From: Deltaproteobacteria bacterium
GTDB taxonomy: Bacteria; Desulfobacterota; Desulfarculia; Adiutricales; Adiutricaceae
Length of the DNA stretch: 64,000 nucleotides
Assembly (NCBI GenBank): GCA_031276865.1
Contig: JAISMF010000093.1
Location: 1 to 64,000 of the forward strand
Reading direction: 5' to 3'
This document shows positions 26,775-35,607 of the stretch, in pieces. The notes beneath the pieces are model-generated. The model ran no database searches. It worked only from the letters and a program-made list of their open reading frames with translations, and was not told where the DNA came from. Made by a program: the position numbers and the translations under genes. Numbering within the stretch: position 1 is the first letter of the stretch; each line of letters starts with the position of its first letter.

Positions 26775-27848
26775 TTGACCAGACTCGTAGAAAAAAAGAA
26801 GGCCCCGGTTAAGATCAAGACCGGCCCCGGGGCGGCCGGCAGAATCATAGGGTTTCTGGGGATAGCCGCCACCCTGGCCCTCCTTTTCGCCTTCCTCGGC
26901 CTCCTCCAGTACGCCAAGAAGTTCACGGCCCCGGAGACGGAGAGCCGCGAGGTGCTGGTTACCATACCCCAGGGGGCGGGCTATCCGGAGATCGCCCGGA
27001 TCTTGAGGGAAAAGGGCCTCATCCGCGACGAGGGGGCCTTCCTCTGGGCGGTGCGGATTAAAAGCAAGCTCCGGCAGCCCGTGGACGTCAAGGCCGGAGA
27101 GCAGACCCTGGACCCCAGCCTCAACGCCTGGGAGGTGATAAGCTCCCTGGTCAAGGGCAACTTCAAGTTCTACCCCTTCACCATCCCCGAGGGCCGCAAC
27201 CTAAGGGAGATAGCCATGACGGTGGAGAACGCCGGACTCGGCTCGGCCCAGGATTTCCTGAACCTCTGCTACGATAGAGACTTCATCAAATCCCTGGGGA
27301 TAGAGGCCGATTCCCTGGAGGGCTACCTCTTCCCCGAGACCTACAACTTTCCCAAAAACACCCCCCTGAAGACCATCGCCAAGAGCATGACGGACCAGTT
27401 TTTCAAGGTCTGGGACAAATACAAAACCCTGGCCGCGGCGAGGGGCCTCACCCTAAACGAGGCGCTCACCATGGCCTCCATCGTGGAAAAGGAGACCGGG
27501 GCCCCCCAGGAGAGGCCGCTCATCGCGGCCGTCTTCTTCAACCGCCTGGACAAGAAGATGCGCCTCCAGACGGATCCCACCGTCATTTACGGCCTAAGGG
27601 ACTTCAACGGCAACATCACCCGGGCCGATCTGGAGAACCCGCACCCCTACAACACCTATGTGCACCAGGGTCTTCCCCCGGGACCCATAGCCAGCCCCGG
27701 CGAGGACGCCATCAAGGCGGTCCTGAACCCGGCCAAGACCAAGTACCTCTACTTCGTCTCCAAAAACGACGGCACCCACCACTTCTCCACCACCTTGGCG
27801 GAGCACAACAAGATGGTGGCGCGCTACCAGAAGGGCGGAAACGGCTAA
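26775..27848 (+). CDS. mltG: Endolytic murein transglycosylase MltG
   Basis: MltG cleaves nascent glycan strands and is anchored in the inner membrane by one N-terminal helix (about residues 18-40, IIGFLGIAATLALLFAFLGL). The YceG catalytic domain includes ASIVEKETGAP with the catalytic glutamate, AAVFFNRLDKKMRLQTDPTV and PYNTYVHQGLPPGPIASPG. It has 357 residues, normal length. The start is TTG with GGAAGG 5 bases upstream. It pairs with ruvX, as in many bacteria. Confidence 0.96.
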   Translation: MTRLVEKKKAPVKIKTGPGAAGRIIGFLGIAATLALLFAFLGLLQYAKKFTAPETESREVLVTIPQGAGYPEIARILREKGLIRDEGAFLWAVRIKSKLRQPVDVKAGEQTLDPSLNAWEVISSLVKGNFKFYPFTIPEGRNLREIAMTVENAGLGSAQDFLNLCYDRDFIKSLGIEADSLEGYLFPETYNFPKNTPLKTIAKSMTDQFFKVWDKYKTLAAARGLTLNEALTMASIVEKETGAPQERPLIAAVFFNRLDKKMRLQTDPTVIYGLRDFNGNITRADLENPHPYNTYVHQGLPPGPIASPGEDAIKAVLNPAKTKYLYFVSKNDGTHHFSTTLAEHNKMVARYQKGGNG

Positions 27849-28508
27849 ACGCGGCCCGGAGCCGGGAAAAGAACCCTGTGGCCTTTTCAGGCTTTCCCGA
27901 GGCTATTAAAGCGCTTTAAGCGCGTTTTCACGAGCGCCAAGATATTTTAATACGATCTAAAACGGTTTATCGCATACTTATTCAGACCAATATGCACTAA
28001 AATATTTTAATATAAATTTAATTAATCTAATATACTTTTAAAAAGTCTAATATACCTTTAAGATGTCTAATATACTTTTAAGATGTCTAATATACTTTTA
28101 AGAGGTCTAATATACTTTTAAACGGTCTAATATAATTTTAAACGGTCTAATATAATTTTAAGAGGTCTAATATATTTTTAAGAAGTCTAATATATTTTTA
28201 ACTAATCTAATATATTTTAATAAGTCTGAAATATTTTTAAGTATCCTGATATATATTTAAAAAAAATAATATATTTTTAAAAAAGTATGAAATATTTTTA
28301 ATAACCTAATATACTTTTAAAAATTTTAATATATTATAGTATTATAATATTATTTTAAGTAATTTAATATATAATTAAATATTTTAACATATTTTTAAGT
28401 AGTTTAAATAGTTTTAAATGCTTTTATATATAAAAAATTAATTAATATATAATAAAATAAATAATAAAAAAAACCCATCCCCATAGGTCTCCAAGGAATC
28501 CCGAGCCA
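27849..28508. other. AT-rich spacer before lptF
   Basis: Composition drops abruptly from GC-rich coding DNA to almost pure A/T, with no ORF. It begins with a weak hairpin and T run after mltG (AAGCGC..GCGC then GTTTTC near 27908-27936). The middle is occupied by the 20-bp array described separately. The lptF promoter must lie here; many sequences resemble -10 boxes, so none can be singled out. Confidence 0.6.
28025..28345. repeat. 20-bp AT-rich tandem array
   Basis: Nine consecutive 20-bp units run from 28025 to 28204, of the form GTCTAATATACTTTTAAGAT with variation mostly at positions 11 and 18-20. Six or more degenerate units follow to about 28345. The invariant core is TCTAATATA and TTTTAA. 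The array lies immediately upstream of lptF. The regular period with conserved cores fits repeated protein-binding or bent DNA better than random AT sequence. Confidence 0.9.
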
Positions 28509-29690
28509 GTGCGACCGGCCATCATCCACCGCAACATACTCCTGGAGACGGTTCCCTCCTTTCTGGTGAACCTGGCCGTCTTCACCTTCATCCTCCTCAT
28601 GGCGAGGATCATGACCTTCGCCGATTTGGTGATAACCAACGGCGTATCCTCGAGGGAGGTCCTGTGGGTGTTCGCGCTCATCATGCCCAAGATGCTGTCC
28701 ATGTCCATCCCCATGGCCACCCTTTTGAGCACCCTCACCACCTTCCTGCGCATGAGCGCGGACAGCGAGCTCACGGTGCTCAAGGCCTCCGGGGTCTCCC
28801 TTTTGGGGCTCCTCCCCCCGGTCCTGATCTTCGGCGCCGCGGCCGCCATCCTCACCGGATTCCACACCGTCTACCTCACCCCGATCTCGAACGCCAGATT
28901 CCGGGAGGAGACCCTGGCCCTGGCCAAGGCCCGGGCGGATCTGGCCATTAAGGAGCAGGTCTTCGTGCGGGACTTTCCCGGGCTCACCATCTACGTGGGC
29001 CAAATCCCCATAGGCGCCCAGGCCATGTCCAACATCGTCATAAACGACCTGCGCTCGCCGGGCGAGAACACCTTCATCGCCGCGGAGAAGGGGATACTGG
29101 ATCTGGACTTAAGCGAGGGGCTCCTCCTCTTCCGCCTCCAAGACGGGGTCATCGACCGCTTTTACCAGAACAAAAAGAGCGTCGACTCCATCTTTTTCGA
29201 CACCTACGAGCTTAAAATCTCCCCCGGCGCCGAATTCGAGGGCGAAGAGGAGAGCCTAAGCTTCGGCCGCAACGAGCTCCCCACCTCGAGGCTCCCCTCC
29301 CGGGCGGAGGAGCTTAAAAGGGACGGCTCGAAGCTCTGGGTGTACTACGTGATGGAGTACCACCGACGGCTCTCCCTTCCGCTCACGGCCTTCCTCATGC
29401 CCCTGATCGGCATGCCCCTAGGCGCCGGCTTCCGCGCCCGGGGCCGCAACTTCGGGCTTTTGATCGGCCTTCTGGTATTCCTCCTCTACTACTCGGTCTT
29501 CACCCTGGGCTGGACTTTGGGGGGGAACTTCGTGATCCCTCCGTTCGCGGCCGCCTGGACGCCTTTCGTCCTGGTCCTCTTGGCGAGTTTGTTTTTTCTC
29601 AAAAACATCGACCGCGCGGCCTCCATCGACATCGGGGCCTCCCGCCGGAGGTTTTTAAGAAGCCTCAGGGGTCCGACCGGAAAAGCATGA
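28509..29690 (+). CDS. lptF: LPS export permease LptF (YjgP/YjgQ family)
   Basis: This is one of two transmembrane subunits of the LptB2FG transporter that extracts LPS from the inner membrane. It has membrane helices near residues 10-35, 50-75 and 95-120, a large periplasmic beta-jellyroll domain (about 130-260), and three C-terminal helices (LPLTAFLMPLIGMPLGAGF...). The GTG start at 28509 has only a distant AAGGAA. It overlaps lptG by 4 bases (ATGA). 393 residues. Confidence 0.92.
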   Translation: MRPAIIHRNILLETVPSFLVNLAVFTFILLMARIMTFADLVITNGVSSREVLWVFALIMPKMLSMSIPMATLLSTLTTFLRMSADSELTVLKASGVSLLGLLPPVLIFGAAAAILTGFHTVYLTPISNARFREETLALAKARADLAIKEQVFVRDFPGLTIYVGQIPIGAQAMSNIVINDLRSPGENTFIAAEKGILDLDLSEGLLLFRLQDGVIDRFYQNKKSVDSIFFDTYELKISPGAEFEGEEESLSFGRNELPTSRLPSRAEELKRDGSKLWVYYVMEYHRRLSLPLTAFLMPLIGMPLGAGFRARGRNFGLLIGLLVFLLYYSVFTLGWTLGGNFVIPPFAAAWTPFVLVLLASLFFLKNIDRAASIDIGASRRRFLRSLRGPTGKA

Positions 29691-30790
29691 GCGTCATCTC
29701 CCGCTACCTTTTAAGCCTCTTCCTCAAAAACCTAGGGCTCTGCCTTTTGGGCTTCCTGGCTTTGTACTTCGTGGTGGACTTCATCGAGAAGTTCTCGGGC
29801 TTCATGGAGAACGCCACCCCCCTGGGCTCGGTCTTAATCTACTTCCTGGCCCAGATCCCCACGGTCGCGGCCTTAATCCTCCCCGTCGCCACCCTGGCCT
29901 CGGTTTTGATAACTTTGGTGGTCCTGGCCCGCAACTCGGAGATCGTGGCCTTCAAGGGATCGGGGGTGAGCCTCTGGAAGCTCTCGGCGCCCTTCATCGG
30001 CGTGGGCGCCGCCCTTTCGCTTTTGGTCTTCCTCATGGGAAACACCGTCACCCCCAAGGCCGCGGAGACGGCCAACCGGATCTGGGACGTCGAGGTGAAA
30101 AAGCGGGGGACGACGGAAAAGGAGCGGGAGGTCAAAGACGTCTGGAGCCGGGATTTAAGGCTCATCGAGCACTTCGGGACTTACGACGAGTCCCTAGGCG
30201 AGGCCGGGGAGGTCTCGATTCTTTTCTTCGACGAGAATCTGCGCCTTTCCAGCCGCCTGGAGGCCCAAAGGGTCTTCTTCTCTCCGGAGGGGGCGACCTT
30301 CTTCGAGGCGGCCGTGAAAAGCTACCGCGCCCCATCCCCGCAAGGCCCCCGCGGCTTCACCTTCGAGAGGATCCCGAAATATTTCCGCCCCGGCTTCCCC
30401 TCCCCCCCGCCGGGCCTGGGAAGGCGCTCCAACGTGAACCCGGAGGAGCAGAGCGTGGGGGAGCTCGCGGAGAGCGTGAAGCTTTTAGAGGCCGAGGGCT
30501 ACAACCCGGTGCGCCAGGTGGTGGATCTCAACTTCAAGTTCTCCCGGCCCTTCACCACCCTCATCATGATCTTCGTGGGCCTCCCCATAGGCTTCTGGCG
30601 GGAGAAGGGGGGGAGCATCGCCATGGGCCTCGTGCCCGGGCTCCTCCTCTCCTTTTTGTACCTGGTGACCCTGGAGCTCTCCCGCAGCGTGGGCTACGCC
30701 GGCTACCTCCCCCCCTTCATCGCGGCCTGGCTCCCCAACTGCTTTTTCTTCCTTTTGGGGCTCTACCTCTTCTCCTACGTGCGGCAGTGA
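29687..30790 (+). CDS. lptG: LPS export permease LptG (YjgP/YjgQ family)
   Basis: Partner of LptF in the LPS exporter. The N-terminal helix follows ISRYLLSLFLKNL, with the family-typical FVVDFIEKFSGF, then helices and the periplasmic domain. C-terminal helices include PFTTLIMIFVGLPIGFW. 367 residues, normal length. No lptB, lptC or lptA is in this window. Confidence 0.92.
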   Translation: MSVISRYLLSLFLKNLGLCLLGFLALYFVVDFIEKFSGFMENATPLGSVLIYFLAQIPTVAALILPVATLASVLITLVVLARNSEIVAFKGSGVSLWKLSAPFIGVGAALSLLVFLMGNTVTPKAAETANRIWDVEVKKRGTTEKEREVKDVWSRDLRLIEHFGTYDESLGEAGEVSILFFDENLRLSSRLEAQRVFFSPEGATFFEAAVKSYRAPSPQGPRGFTFERIPKYFRPGFPSPPPGLGRRSNVNPEEQSVGELAESVKLLEAEGYNPVRQVVDLNFKFSRPFTTLIMIFVGLPIGFWREKGGSIAMGLVPGLLLSFLYLVTLELSRSVGYAGYLPPFIAAWLPNCFFFLLGLYLFSYVRQ

Positions 30791-30843
30791 GAGGGGTCCC
30801 TTTCCGGCTTCGCCGGAGGACCTTCGCCTCCCCCTTTTCCCGA

Positions 30844-30899
30844 ATCGCCTTATCGCCTTATCGCCTTATCGCTTTATCGCCCCATCGCTTTATCGCCTT
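30844..30899. repeat. 8-bp tandem repeat abutting a promoter
   Basis: Seven tandem copies of ATCGCCTT (two ATCGCTTT and one ATCGCCCC variants) end exactly at the -35 hexamer TTGATC. Such arrays are prone to slippage and could shift upstream contacts of the promoter. Confidence 0.85.
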
Positions 30900-30926
30900 G
30901 ATCCCTTAGACCCGGGGGCCTATAAT
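30898..30926 (+). promoter_or_regulatory. Sigma-70 promoter for the TrpXYZ-type importer
   Basis: TTGATC, 17 bases, TATAAT. The -10 is perfect. The predicted leader of about 245 bases contains GGGCGGA/TCCGCCC pairing near the start and a 15-bp hairpin at 31063. Confidence 0.75.
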
Positions 30927-31062
30927 GGGCGGACGATTTCCTTAAGGGACTAATCCGCCCCCGCCCCACCCGACGGCCGCGATCCGGCCCCGTCGACCGA
31001 TTCCGAAAAGGCCGGGGCGAACGGCTCCCCGAAATCTCACCGGAGAGCCGCGGATTTAAGAT

Positions 31063-31096
31063 CCCTCGCTCCGCCGGGTTTCCGGCGGAGCGAGGG
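31063..31096 (+). other. 15-bp perfect hairpin in importer leader
   Basis: CCCTCGCTCCGCCGG and CCGGCGGAGCGAGGG flank loop GTTT, 85 bases before the first importer gene. There is no U tract, so it is not a classic terminator; an attenuator or RNA-stability element is possible. Confidence 0.6.
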
Positions 31097-31180
31097 GGTT
31101 CGGCCGCCCAACCCGTTCGTTTTTTTCCCCCCGTCTCGACATCGCCATAAAGGAGGCGCCGGCGCGTAGGCTCCGGCAGT

Positions 31181-32131
31181 ATGAAATTATTAAAAATTCT
31201 CTTCCTTTCCGCCGCGTTCCTCTTCACCCTCCAGGCGGGGAAGCTTCCCGCCTACGAAATCGCCATCCACCTCTACGTGGAGCATCCCGCGCTGGAGCAG
31301 GCCGTTCTAGGCTTCCAGAACTACTTACAGGAAGCCGGACTGAACGCGACCTACAAACTGCGCACCGCCCAGGCCCGGGCCGACGCCGCCAACCAGATCG
31401 TGAGCCAGATAATCGGCGACAAGCCCGATCTGATCTTCGTCTTGGCCACCCCCTCGGCCCAGGCCACGGTGAACGCCGTGAAAGACATTCCCGTGCTCTT
31501 CACCGCGGTGACCGATCCCGTGGGCGCCAAACTGGTATCCTCATGGGAAAAACCGGGGGCGAACGTCACCGGCACCTCGGATATGAATCCGGTCGCGGAT
31601 CAGATAGCGCTCATTAAAGAGATCCAGCCGGATCTTAAAACCCTCGGGATAATCTACAACAGCGGCGAGGCCAACTCGACCGTGCAGGTGAAACTGGCCG
31701 AGGAGAAGGCCGCGGAGCTGGGAATCGAGCTCGTGAAGGCGCTCACGGTGAACACCGCCGGAGTCAACGCCGCGGCCCAGTCCCTGGTGGGAAAGGTTCA
31801 GGCCATCTACCTCCCCACGGACAACACCGTGATTTCCAGTTTGGAGTCGGTCATCGCCGTGTGTCTAGACCAGAAGATCCCCCTCTATCCGGCGGAGGAC
31901 GACTCCATCCGGAAGGGCGGGGTCGCGGTCATCTCCCTCAACTACTACCAGCTGGGAAAACAGACCGGCCGGATGGCCGAGAGGATCCTGAAAGACAAGA
32001 CCCCTCCGGGATCCATTCCGGTGGAGGGCCAGGAGTCTCCCAAACTGATAGTCAACAAGAAATTCGCCGACGCCTTGGGCCTCAGCGTGCCCGAATCCGT
32101 TTTAAGCCGGGCGGACGAGATATTGGAATAG
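31181..32131 (+). CDS. trpX: ABC transporter substrate-binding protein (TrpX-like)
   Basis: Periplasmic binding protein of the family that includes streptococcal TrpX and other tryptophan/tyrosine importers. The signal peptide is ILFLSAAFLFTLQAG. Family-typical segments are FVLATPSAQAT, PVLFTAVTDPVGAKLV, ANVTGTSDMNPV and IPLYPAEDDSIRKGGVA. It has 316 residues. It starts a three-gene ABC operon with permease 10 bases downstream. Aromatic amino acid specificity is inferred from family, not proven. Confidence 0.85.
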   Translation: MKLLKILFLSAAFLFTLQAGKLPAYEIAIHLYVEHPALEQAVLGFQNYLQEAGLNATYKLRTAQARADAANQIVSQIIGDKPDLIFVLATPSAQATVNAVKDIPVLFTAVTDPVGAKLVSSWEKPGANVTGTSDMNPVADQIALIKEIQPDLKTLGIIYNSGEANSTVQVKLAEEKAAELGIELVKALTVNTAGVNAAAQSLVGKVQAIYLPTDNTVISSLESVIAVCLDQKIPLYPAEDDSIRKGGVAVISLNYYQLGKQTGRMAERILKDKTPPGSIPVEGQESPKLIVNKKFADALGLSVPESVLSRADEILE

Positions 32132-32141
32132 GCCTTATTCC

Positions 32142-33032
32142 GTGTCCCTTTACGCCTTCCAAGGGGCCGTGAGCCTGGGGCTCGGCTACGGGCTCATGGT
32201 TCTCGGCGTCTACATAACCTTTCGGGTCTTGGATTTCCCCGATTTAACCGTCGACGGCAGCCTCCCCTTGGGAGGCGCCGTCTCCTCGGTTTTGATAAGC
32301 CGCGGCCTCGACCCCTTCCTCTCCCTCCTTCCGGCCTTCCTGGCCGGCTTTCTGGCGGGAACGGTGACGGGCTTTTTGTCCGCGAGGCTGAAGATCCTGA
32401 ATCTTTTAGCCTCCATCATCACCATGACGGCGCTCTACAGCGTGAACATCCGCGTCATGGGCGGGCCCAACGTCTCCTTAATAAACGAGCCCACGGTCTT
32501 CCTGCCCCTTAGGGGCCTGGGGCTCAGCCCCATGCTGTCCTCGAATCTGGTCTTCCTGGGCTTCATCCTCGTCATCGCGTCGCTTTTGATCTGGCTGATG
32601 AAGACCGAGTACGGCCAGGCCCTCATCGCCACCGGCGACAACCCGAAGATGATAACCAGCCTGGGCGTCAACACCAGCTTCACCGTCGTCACGGGCGTGG
32701 GCCTCTCCAACGCCCTGGTGGCCCTCTCCGGAGCCTTGATCGCCCAGAATCAGGGCTCCGCCGACGTGGGCTCGGGCATCGGCACCATCGTGGCGGGCTT
32801 GGCCTCCATCGTCATCGGGGAGACCCTCTTTCCCAGCCGCCGGGTGAGCGCCGCCATCGTCGCGGTCGTCTTAGGCTCCTTTCTCTACCGCCTGGTGATA
32901 GCCCTGGCCTTAAACGTCCGCTTCAAAGGCTTCTCTTTAACCGCCTCGGATCTGCAGCTCATAACGGCCGCGTTGGTGGTGGCCGCCCTCATCCTCCCCC
33001 GCCTCAAACGCGGTTTCGGCGAAAAGAAGTGA
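32142..33032 (+). CDS. trpY: ABC transporter permease (TrpY-like)
   Basis: Inner-membrane permease of the branched-chain-type family. FRVLDFPDLTVDGSLPLGGAV near residue 30 and GLSNALVALSGALIAQNQGSADVG are diagnostic of the TrpY/YufP-like group. About eight membrane helices; 296 residues. The start is GTG. Confidence 0.88.
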   Translation: MSLYAFQGAVSLGLGYGLMVLGVYITFRVLDFPDLTVDGSLPLGGAVSSVLISRGLDPFLSLLPAFLAGFLAGTVTGFLSARLKILNLLASIITMTALYSVNIRVMGGPNVSLINEPTVFLPLRGLGLSPMLSSNLVFLGFILVIASLLIWLMKTEYGQALIATGDNPKMITSLGVNTSFTVVTGVGLSNALVALSGALIAQNQGSADVGSGIGTIVAGLASIVIGETLFPSRRVSAAIVAVVLGSFLYRLVIALALNVRFKGFSLTASDLQLITAALVVAALILPRLKRGFGEKK

Positions 33033-33120
33033 GCCTTCCCGCCTCCGCCGGGGGCGGCCACGCTAAAAGCTCTCTCATCCCGCTAAAATTCAGCCCCGAA
33101 TCCGGACGGAAGGATCGCCC

Positions 33121-33147
33121 GGCCGGAGGCCTCCGTGGCCTCCGGCC
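33121..33147. other. Hairpin between permease and ATPase genes
   Basis: The 11-bp stem GGCCGGAGGCC / GGCCTCCGGCC with loop TCCGT ends about 18 bases before the ATPase start. Together with the GGAGG just after it, it could modulate ATPase translation. Confidence 0.55.
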
Positions 33148-33165
33148 GGAGGAAATGGACAAGTC

Positions 33166-33966
33166 TTGCTGAAAATCAGGCGAATCTCCAAATACTTCGG
33201 CAAAGGGACGGTAAACGAGGTCGCCGCCATCAGGAATCTGAGCCTGGAGGTGCGCCCGGGCGAGTTCGTCTGCGTCATCGGCTCCAACGGGGCGGGGAAG
33301 ACCACCCTTTTAAACTGCGTCTCCGGCACCATCATCCCGGACGAGGGGGAGGTGCTTTTAGACGGCCGGGACGTCACCCGCTGGCCGGAACACGAGCGGG
33401 CCGCGCTTATAGGCCGGGTTTTCCAGGATCCGCTCTCGGGCACCTGCGCCTCCATGAGCATAGAGGAGAACCTGGCCTTGGCCAACCGCCGGGGGAAGAG
33501 GCGCACCCTGGCCCGGGGCCTCAAAAGCGCCGAACGCGCCCTCTTCGCCCAGATCCTGGGAAAGCTGGATCTCGGGTTGGAGGTCCGCCTAGGCGACCCG
33601 GCGGGACTCCTCTCCGGAGGGCAGCGGCAGGCCCTGACCCTGGTGATGGCCACCCTCCAGCGCCCCACGCTGCTCCTTTTAGACGAGCACACCGCGGCCC
33701 TGGACCCCAAGACCGCGGGGCTCATCATGGATCTCACCCTCGAGTTGGTGGAAAGGGACAAGCTCACCACCTTCATGATCACCCACAACATGCAGCAGGC
33801 CCTAAACTACGGAGACCGCCTCGTCATGATACACAACGGAGAGATCATCCTGGATCTCGGCCGGACGGAAAAGGAGCGGCTCACGGTGGGCGATCTCCTG
33901 GATCACTTCAACGAGTCCAAAAACGGCCTCGGCGGCGTCTTAAACGACCGCCTGGTTTTGGGCTGA
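33166..33966 (+). CDS. trpZ: ABC transporter ATP-binding protein (TrpZ-like)
   Basis: The 266-residue ATPase has Walker A GSNGAGKTTLLN (about residue 43), signature LLSGGQRQALTLV, Walker B LLLLDEHTAALDP and switch FMITHN. The Glu-His pair after the Walker B aspartate (DEH) is typical of this family. It follows the permease by 133 bases. The TTG start is preceded by a weak site; the strong GGAGG belongs to an out-of-frame five-codon ORF (ATG at 33155) that overlaps this start. Confidence 0.9.
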   Translation: MLKIRRISKYFGKGTVNEVAAIRNLSLEVRPGEFVCVIGSNGAGKTTLLNCVSGTIIPDEGEVLLDGRDVTRWPEHERAALIGRVFQDPLSGTCASMSIEENLALANRRGKRRTLARGLKSAERALFAQILGKLDLGLEVRLGDPAGLLSGGQRQALTLVMATLQRPTLLLLDEHTAALDPKTAGLIMDLTLELVERDKLTTFMITHNMQQALNYGDRLVMIHNGEIILDLGRTEKERLTVGDLLDHFNESKNGLGGVLNDRLVLG

Positions 33967-33977
33967 ACCGCTTCGGC

Positions 33978-34706
33978 GTGGAAGAAGGCGTCGCCTCCAA
34001 GGAGGCTAGTTTCGTAGCGGGCCTGGCCCGGGGCTCGCCCATACTCATGGGGCTCCTACCCTTCGGGCTGATCTACGGGGCCGCGGCCAGGGACGCCGGA
34101 CTCTCCTTTTCCCAGACCGCCCTCATGAGCGTTTTGGTCTTCGCGGGCTCCGCCCAGCTGGTTTTCGTGAACCTCTGGAACGAGGGCGTGAACTCCCTGG
34201 CCCTGGCCCTCACCGTGGTTCTGGTGAACCTCAGGCTCTTAGTCTACGGCTCGTCCATCGGACCCTTCCTGGAGCGGAACCAGGGGCTTTTTTGGCGTCT
34301 CGCCCGCTCCTACCTCCTAACCGACGAGAGCTACGCGGCGAGCCTCTCGGCCTTCGCGAGCCCCGCCTTCAAATACCGCCCCGCCTTTTTCTACCTGGGG
34401 GCGGGATTCCCCACCTGGCTGGGCTGGCAGGCCTCCGGGGCGGCGGGCTATCTCTCGGGGAGCTTTCTTCCCGAAAGCGTCCCTTTGGAGATGGCCGCGC
34501 CGCTGGTCTTCCTCGCCCTCCTCCTCTCCATGCTCAAATCCGGCCGCACCGCGCTCACCCCCAGGCTCTGCTCCCTTTTCACCGCCGGAATATCCGCGGT
34601 GCTCTTAAACTCCCTCCCCTACAACCTCGGACTCCTTTTAAGCATCCTTCTCGGCGTGCTGGCCGGAGTGGCCTCCTCCAGGGCGAAAAGGAGGCGGGGT
34701 GTCTGA
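33978..34706 (+). CDS. azlC: AzlC family branched-chain amino acid exporter subunit
   Basis: Large subunit of the AzlCD exporter. Family-typical segments are FVAGLARGSPILMGLLPFGLIYGA, VFAGSAQLVFVNLW and NLRLLVYGSSIGPFL. The proper start is uncertain because the frame is open far upstream through trpZ. GTG at 33978, 12 bases past the trpZ stop, gives 242 residues, a normal length. It overlaps azlD by 8 bases. Confidence 0.88.
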   Translation: MEEGVASKEASFVAGLARGSPILMGLLPFGLIYGAAARDAGLSFSQTALMSVLVFAGSAQLVFVNLWNEGVNSLALALTVVLVNLRLLVYGSSIGPFLERNQGLFWRLARSYLLTDESYAASLSAFASPAFKYRPAFFYLGAGFPTWLGWQASGAAGYLSGSFLPESVPLEMAAPLVFLALLLSMLKSGRTALTPRLCSLFTAGISAVLLNSLPYNLGLLLSILLGVLAGVASSRAKRRRGV

Positions 34707-35007
34707 CTTCCTCCCCGCTTTGGCGCTCAGCTGTCTCGGCACCATGTTTTTACGGCTCTTCTTCCTCGGCCGCGGCGAGCCCGTTCCGGCTCCGGAATTC
34801 CTAAAAGGCGCGATGGAGTTCGTTCCGGTCTCCATTTTGGGCGCCCTGGTCTTTCTGGAGTTCCACCACGGACCCGCCCAGCCGGTTCCCAAAATCCTCG
34901 CCGCCCTCGCGGCCATCCTCCTCTCCTTTTCCCTGGGAAGGGACCTTTTAACCATCCTGGGTGGCCTTTTGGTCTACTGGCTGGCGGTTAATTTCCCCCC
35001 CTTGTGA
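34699..35007 (+). CDS. azlD: AzlD family small transport subunit
   Basis: The 102-residue membrane protein has four short helices typical of AzlD. It starts at GTG inside the end of azlC and is expected to form the exporter with it. Position after an amino acid importer suggests joint control of amino acid flux. Confidence 0.85.
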   Translation: MSDFLPALALSCLGTMFLRLFFLGRGEPVPAPEFLKGAMEFVPVSILGALVFLEFHHGPAQPVPKILAALAAILLSFSLGRDLLTILGGLLVYWLAVNFPPL

Positions 35008-35607
35008 TTATTTCCGCCTCACGCGGCCTTAAGCCCCCTCAAAGCGCGGGTCCTCGTCATCCCGCCGAGATTTTTCCGTTTCTTCATTCCCTGTCTTCCC
35101 CCCCCTTCAACCCCTCTTTCATTCAAAATTCGAACCCCTCCCTCCTTAATTCCCGGCGTCCCCGTCCCTTCATCCGCCGTCATCCTTCCCCATGCTTGAA
35201 ACTTCGGACCGCGAACATCCGCCCGCGAGCTTCGGCGCGCGGCCTTCCAGCTTCGGCGTCTAAGCGCCGGCGTTAGGCCTTCGGCGTTCGGCCTCGATTA
35301 AGGAAAAGCGCCGAAGTTTTCCCCGGAGGAAAAGCTCCGGACGCCTCCCCGGCGCTCTTGTCGAGACGATCCGCCCCGGGGTTTTCGGGCTTAGGCGATT
35401 CTCTTAAAGAGGCGAAGCGGCCGGAGAGAAAAAAAGGGGAGAGGGCGGAAAACGATGGAGGCGCATCTCCGGCGGATCTTAAGGAAAAGCTTGAGCCGAA
35501 GCCGCCCGGAAGCCCGCGGAAACTTGGAAAAAAGCTGGCACGGTAGTTGCTTTTCCGCTGTCGGTTCCAGTTCCCGCCGCCGGCGGGAGCGGAAAAGGAG
35601 AATTCCC
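35008..35607. other. Intergenic region before flgB
   Basis: About 600 bases of GC-rich DNA with CTTCGGCG words near 35210-35300 and no supported gene. It ends with the sigma-54 promoter and ribosome site of flgB. Confidence 0.5.
35536..35552 (+). promoter_or_regulatory. Sigma-54 (-24/-12) promoter of flgB
   Basis: TGGCACGGTAGTTGCTT fits the consensus TGGCACG-N4-TTGCW exactly. It is about 55 bases before the GTG start of flgB, as expected for a class II/III flagellar operon. Confidence 0.9.

Noticed and set aside
28025-28345. CRISPR array
   Set aside because: Units are tandem without unique spacers, and no cas genes are near.
33135-34706. 523-aa ORF spanning the TrpZ-like and AzlC genes
   Set aside because: Its first 280 residues are a shadow of the ATPase gene; only the AzlC part, from about 33978, is real.
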